NCBI RefSeq assembly: GCF_014204915.1
Contig: NZ_JACHMH010000001.1
Coordinates: forward strand, 1,736,001 to 1,800,000
Length of the DNA: 64,000 nucleotides
DNA from: Crossiella cryophila
Lineage (GTDB): Bacteria; Actinomycetota; Actinomycetes; Mycobacteriales; Pseudonocardiaceae
Direction: 5' to 3'
Shown: positions 62,287-64,000 of the stretch, piece after piece
Layout of the letters: each line of letters starts with the position of its first letter
Position numbering within the stretch: position 1 is the stretch's first letter
Notes under the pieces: model-generated
What the model was told of the DNA's origin: nothing
Database searches by the model: none
Seen by the model: only the letters and a program-made list of their open reading frames with translations
Position numbers and translations under genes: made by a program

Positions 62287-62373
62287 AGGCGGGCGTCCAT
62301 CGGCATGGGGGAGAGATGGGCGCCCGCCTCCCTTACGAACGCGGCCGTTGCGTGTGACGCACCGGCCGCGTTC
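62287..62373 (+). other. Two consecutive strong hairpins upstream of the GH8 gene
   Basis: The 400-bp gap 62139-62537 has no gene. Hairpin 1 pairs 62287-62300 with 62316-62329 (14 bp with one G-T pair, 15-nt loop). Hairpin 2 pairs GAACGCGGCCG (62337-62347) with CGGCCGCGTTC (62363-62373) and, inside it, TGCGT with ACGCA around a GTG loop. They lie 165-250 bp before the ATG at 62538 and may be part of a structured leader RNA; neither is followed by a T-tract. Confidence 0.6.
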
Positions 62374-62537
62374 GGCTGCGTTCGGCCAGTTGGCACAAAC
62401 GATTGCCCCAAGCAGGCCAGTTTGCGCCGCAATAGACAGGAAAGTTACCTAACAACCTTGACGGCCGACGTGGCCTGGGTCACCCTCGGATCCCCCTGCC
62501 GCTTCTCCCGATCCGCTAGTCGAGAGGACGCGAAACC

Positions 62538-64000
62538 ATGAACGGCTCACCTCGGCTGATCACCGGTGTCGTGGTCACGACACTGCTCGCCGGTCTCTGC
62601 GTCGGCGCGGGCACCGCCTCCGCCGCCACCAACCTCGCCCTGGGTGCAAACGTCAGCACGTCCTCCGTGGAGGAGGCGTCGCTGGCCGGCCCCTCGGCCG
62701 TGGACGGCAACACCGGCACCCGGTGGGCCAGCGCCGAGGGCGCCGATCCACAGTGGATCCAGCTGGATCTGCGTGCTGCCAAGGACATCCGGCAGATCCG
62801 GCTCAACTGGGAGGACGCCTACGCCAGGGCCTACCGGCTGGAGGCATCCGACGACGGCAACACCTGGCGTGCCCTGCACAGCACCAGTTCGGGCGACGGC
62901 GGCCTTGACGAGATCAACGTCAGCACCACCGCCCGGCACCTGCGGCTGACCGGCACCCAGCGCGGCACCGTCTACGGCTACTCGCTGTGGGAGTTCGAGG
63001 TCTACGGCGTCGGCGGCCAGGAACCGCCGCCCACCGGTGGCTACCTGCCCGGCACGCTGCGCCCCTCGGTCTCCCAGGCCGAGCAGGACCAGGTGCTCTC
63101 CCGCTACTACCAGCAGTGGAAGACCAACTTCCTCACCACCAGCTGCGGCGGCGGCCAGTGGGCGGTGCGCTCGGTGGACGCCGACCACGCCTTCGTCGGC
63201 GAGGGCCAGGGCTACGGGATGACCATCTCCGCGCTGATGGCCGATGTCGACCCGCAGGCGCGCACGGTCTTCGACGGCATCCTGCGCTTCGTCAAGAACC
63301 ATCCCTCGGTGATCGACCGGGACCTGCACGCGGCCGAGCAGAACCCGGACTGCGTCAGCGTCAACGGCAGCGACTCGGCCACCGACGCGGACCTGGAGAT
63401 CGCCTACGCACTGCTGCTGGCCGACCGCCGGTGGGGCAGTGGCGGCGCCTACAACTACCGCCAGGAGGCGCTGCGGATCATCGCCGCGATCAAGCGCAGC
63501 GAGGTCCACGCCGGCAACAAGCTGCCGCTGGTGGCCGACTGGGCCAGCTCCGGCTCGCACAACAACGGCTCGCGCTCCTCGGACTGGATGCCCGGCCACT
63601 TCCGCGCCTTCGCCAAGGCCACCGGCGATTCCTTCTGGCACAACGTGCGTGGCGCGACCGAGAACGCGGTCACCCGGTTGCAGCAGCAGTTCGCGCCGAA
63701 CACCGGTCTGCTGCCGGACTTCGTGCAGGACACCCAGTCCTCGCTGCGGCCCGCGATCGGCAAGTTCCTGGAGAACGCCGAGACCGACGGCAAGTACAGC
63801 TGGAACGCCTGCCGCGACCCGTGGCGGCTCGGCGTGGACGCGATCACCGTCTCCGGCAGTGCGGCCCAGGCCCAGGTGCGCAAGATGAACGCCTGGATCA
63901 AGCAGGCCACCGGCGGTGACCCGAACCGCATCGCCAAGGGCTACGACCTCAACGGCGCGGTGGTGGAGAGCGGCAGCTCAGCCGCGTTCTTCGCGCCGTT
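62538..64000 (+). CDS. Secreted GH8 glycosidase with F5/8-type carbohydrate-binding module, 3' end outside
   Basis: The frame is open to the window end (487 residues seen). A signal peptide (cleavage near ASAATN, residue 30) is followed by a discoidin/F5-8 type C module (about 31-155; ATNLALGANVSTSSVEEASL, NTGTRWASAEG, DPQWIQLDL, LWEFEVYG), a short Pro/Gly linker, then a glycoside hydrolase family 8 catalytic domain with GEGQGYGMTISALM (catalytic Glu), SATDADLEIAYALLLADRRWG (catalytic Asp) and DWMPGHFRAFAKATGD. GH8 members cut cellulose, lichenan, xylan or chitosan. GAGAGG precedes the ATG. A hairpin-rich leader lies upstream. Confidence 0.9.
   Translation, partial: MNGSPRLITGVVVTTLLAGLCVGAGTASAATNLALGANVSTSSVEEASLAGPSAVDGNTGTRWASAEGADPQWIQLDLRAAKDIRQIRLNWEDAYARAYRLEASDDGNTWRALHSTSSGDGGLDEINVSTTARHLRLTGTQRGTVYGYSLWEFEVYGVGGQEPPPTGGYLPGTLRPSVSQAEQDQVLSRYYQQWKTNFLTTSCGGGQWAVRSVDADHAFVGEGQGYGMTISALMADVDPQARTVFDGILRFVKNHPSVIDRDLHAAEQNPDCVSVNGSDSATDADLEIAYALLLADRRWGSGGAYNYRQEALRIIAAIKRSEVHAGNKLPLVADWASSGSHNNGSRSSDWMPGHFRAFAKATGDSFWHNVRGATENAVTRLQQQFAPNTGLLPDFVQDTQSSLRPAIGKFLENAETDGKYSWNACRDPWRLGVDAITVSGSAAQAQVRKMNAWIKQATGGDPNRIAKGYDLNGAVVESGSSAAFFAP

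Noticed and set aside
62216-62373. ydaO (c-di-AMP) riboswitch upstream of GH8
   Set aside because: The gene context would fit, but I could not find the conserved core segments of that class in the leader.

Overview
The window is a very GC-rich actinomycete chromosome segment. Several features point to Actinomycetota, and probably to the Pseudonocardiaceae (inference from protein character, not a database match): SepH and the DUF2537-type membrane protein beside a SpoU methylase and serC, paired citrate synthases (a CitA type and a GltA2 type), DtxR/IdeR-type iron boxes, LAxTG cell-wall sorting signals, many GTG starts, and start codons placed 6-8 nt after a TANNNT box (leaderless style).

Layout. 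1-2824: end of a FecCD/FecE-type ferric-siderophore importer, a DUF5753-type HTH regulator and a FhuF-like Fe-S protein. 2825-3363: non-coding DNA with 22-bp repeats and a long inverted repeat. 3354-10051: an iron/haem locus. Six overlapping or closely spaced minus-strand genes encode a neocarzinostatin-fold-like protein, HmuT, HmuU, HmuV, a cell-wall beta-propeller protein and a second small neocarzinostatin-like secreted protein. A divergent gene encodes a third, wall-anchored neocarzinostatin-like protein, and two tandem iron boxes lie in the shared promoter region. 10098-13266: an ABC-F ATPase and a glutamate-cysteine-ligase-family protein. 13482-20772: a conserved core block (SpoU methylase, DUF2537 protein, SepH, SerC, CitA, PdxH) followed by an EntS-like exporter. 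20715-32001: a protein resembling a pentameric ligand-gated channel, an arginase-family enzyme, an ABC pair, a lipoprotein, an amino-acid permease, an aldose epimerase, hydrolases, a methyltransferase, and an amidohydrolase/PfkB kinase pair. 32487-35225: GltA2 and DNA photolyase.

35222-42954: a frameshifted, 5'-truncated secreted peptidase next to a second copy of the 22-bp repeat array, a NatAB-like ABC exporter, and a compact four-gene operon (acyl carrier protein, alpha/beta hydrolase, GT1 glycosyltransferase, membrane methyltransferase with a zinc ribbon) of unknown product. 43177-49840: GlpD and its TetR neighbour, divergent from an alkyl-DHAP-synthase-like flavoenzyme with a palindromic operator between them; then a degenerate amidohydrolase and an MDR oxidoreductase/TetR pair. 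49847-53559: a four-gene operon built around a soluble FtsK-type ATPase with two ~85-residue helical proteins and a coiled-coil protein; it matches no system I can name. 53801-64000: secreted M14 carboxypeptidase, AhpD with a MITE-like element directly upstream, an AraC regulator with a small monooxygenase, a secreted cyclohexadienyl-dehydratase-like protein, a DUF4232-type lipoprotein, a tandem gamma-glutamylcyclotransferase-like protein, and a secreted GH8 glycosidase behind a hairpin-rich leader; it runs off the window end.

The strongest candidates for undescribed biology are the FtsK/helical-protein operon, the ACP/glycosyltransferase/methyltransferase operon, the iron-box-controlled neocarzinostatin-like surface proteins, the 22-bp repeat family, the MITE that appears to complete the ahpD promoter, and the over-represented TCCAC(A/T)GTGGA palindrome inside genes.
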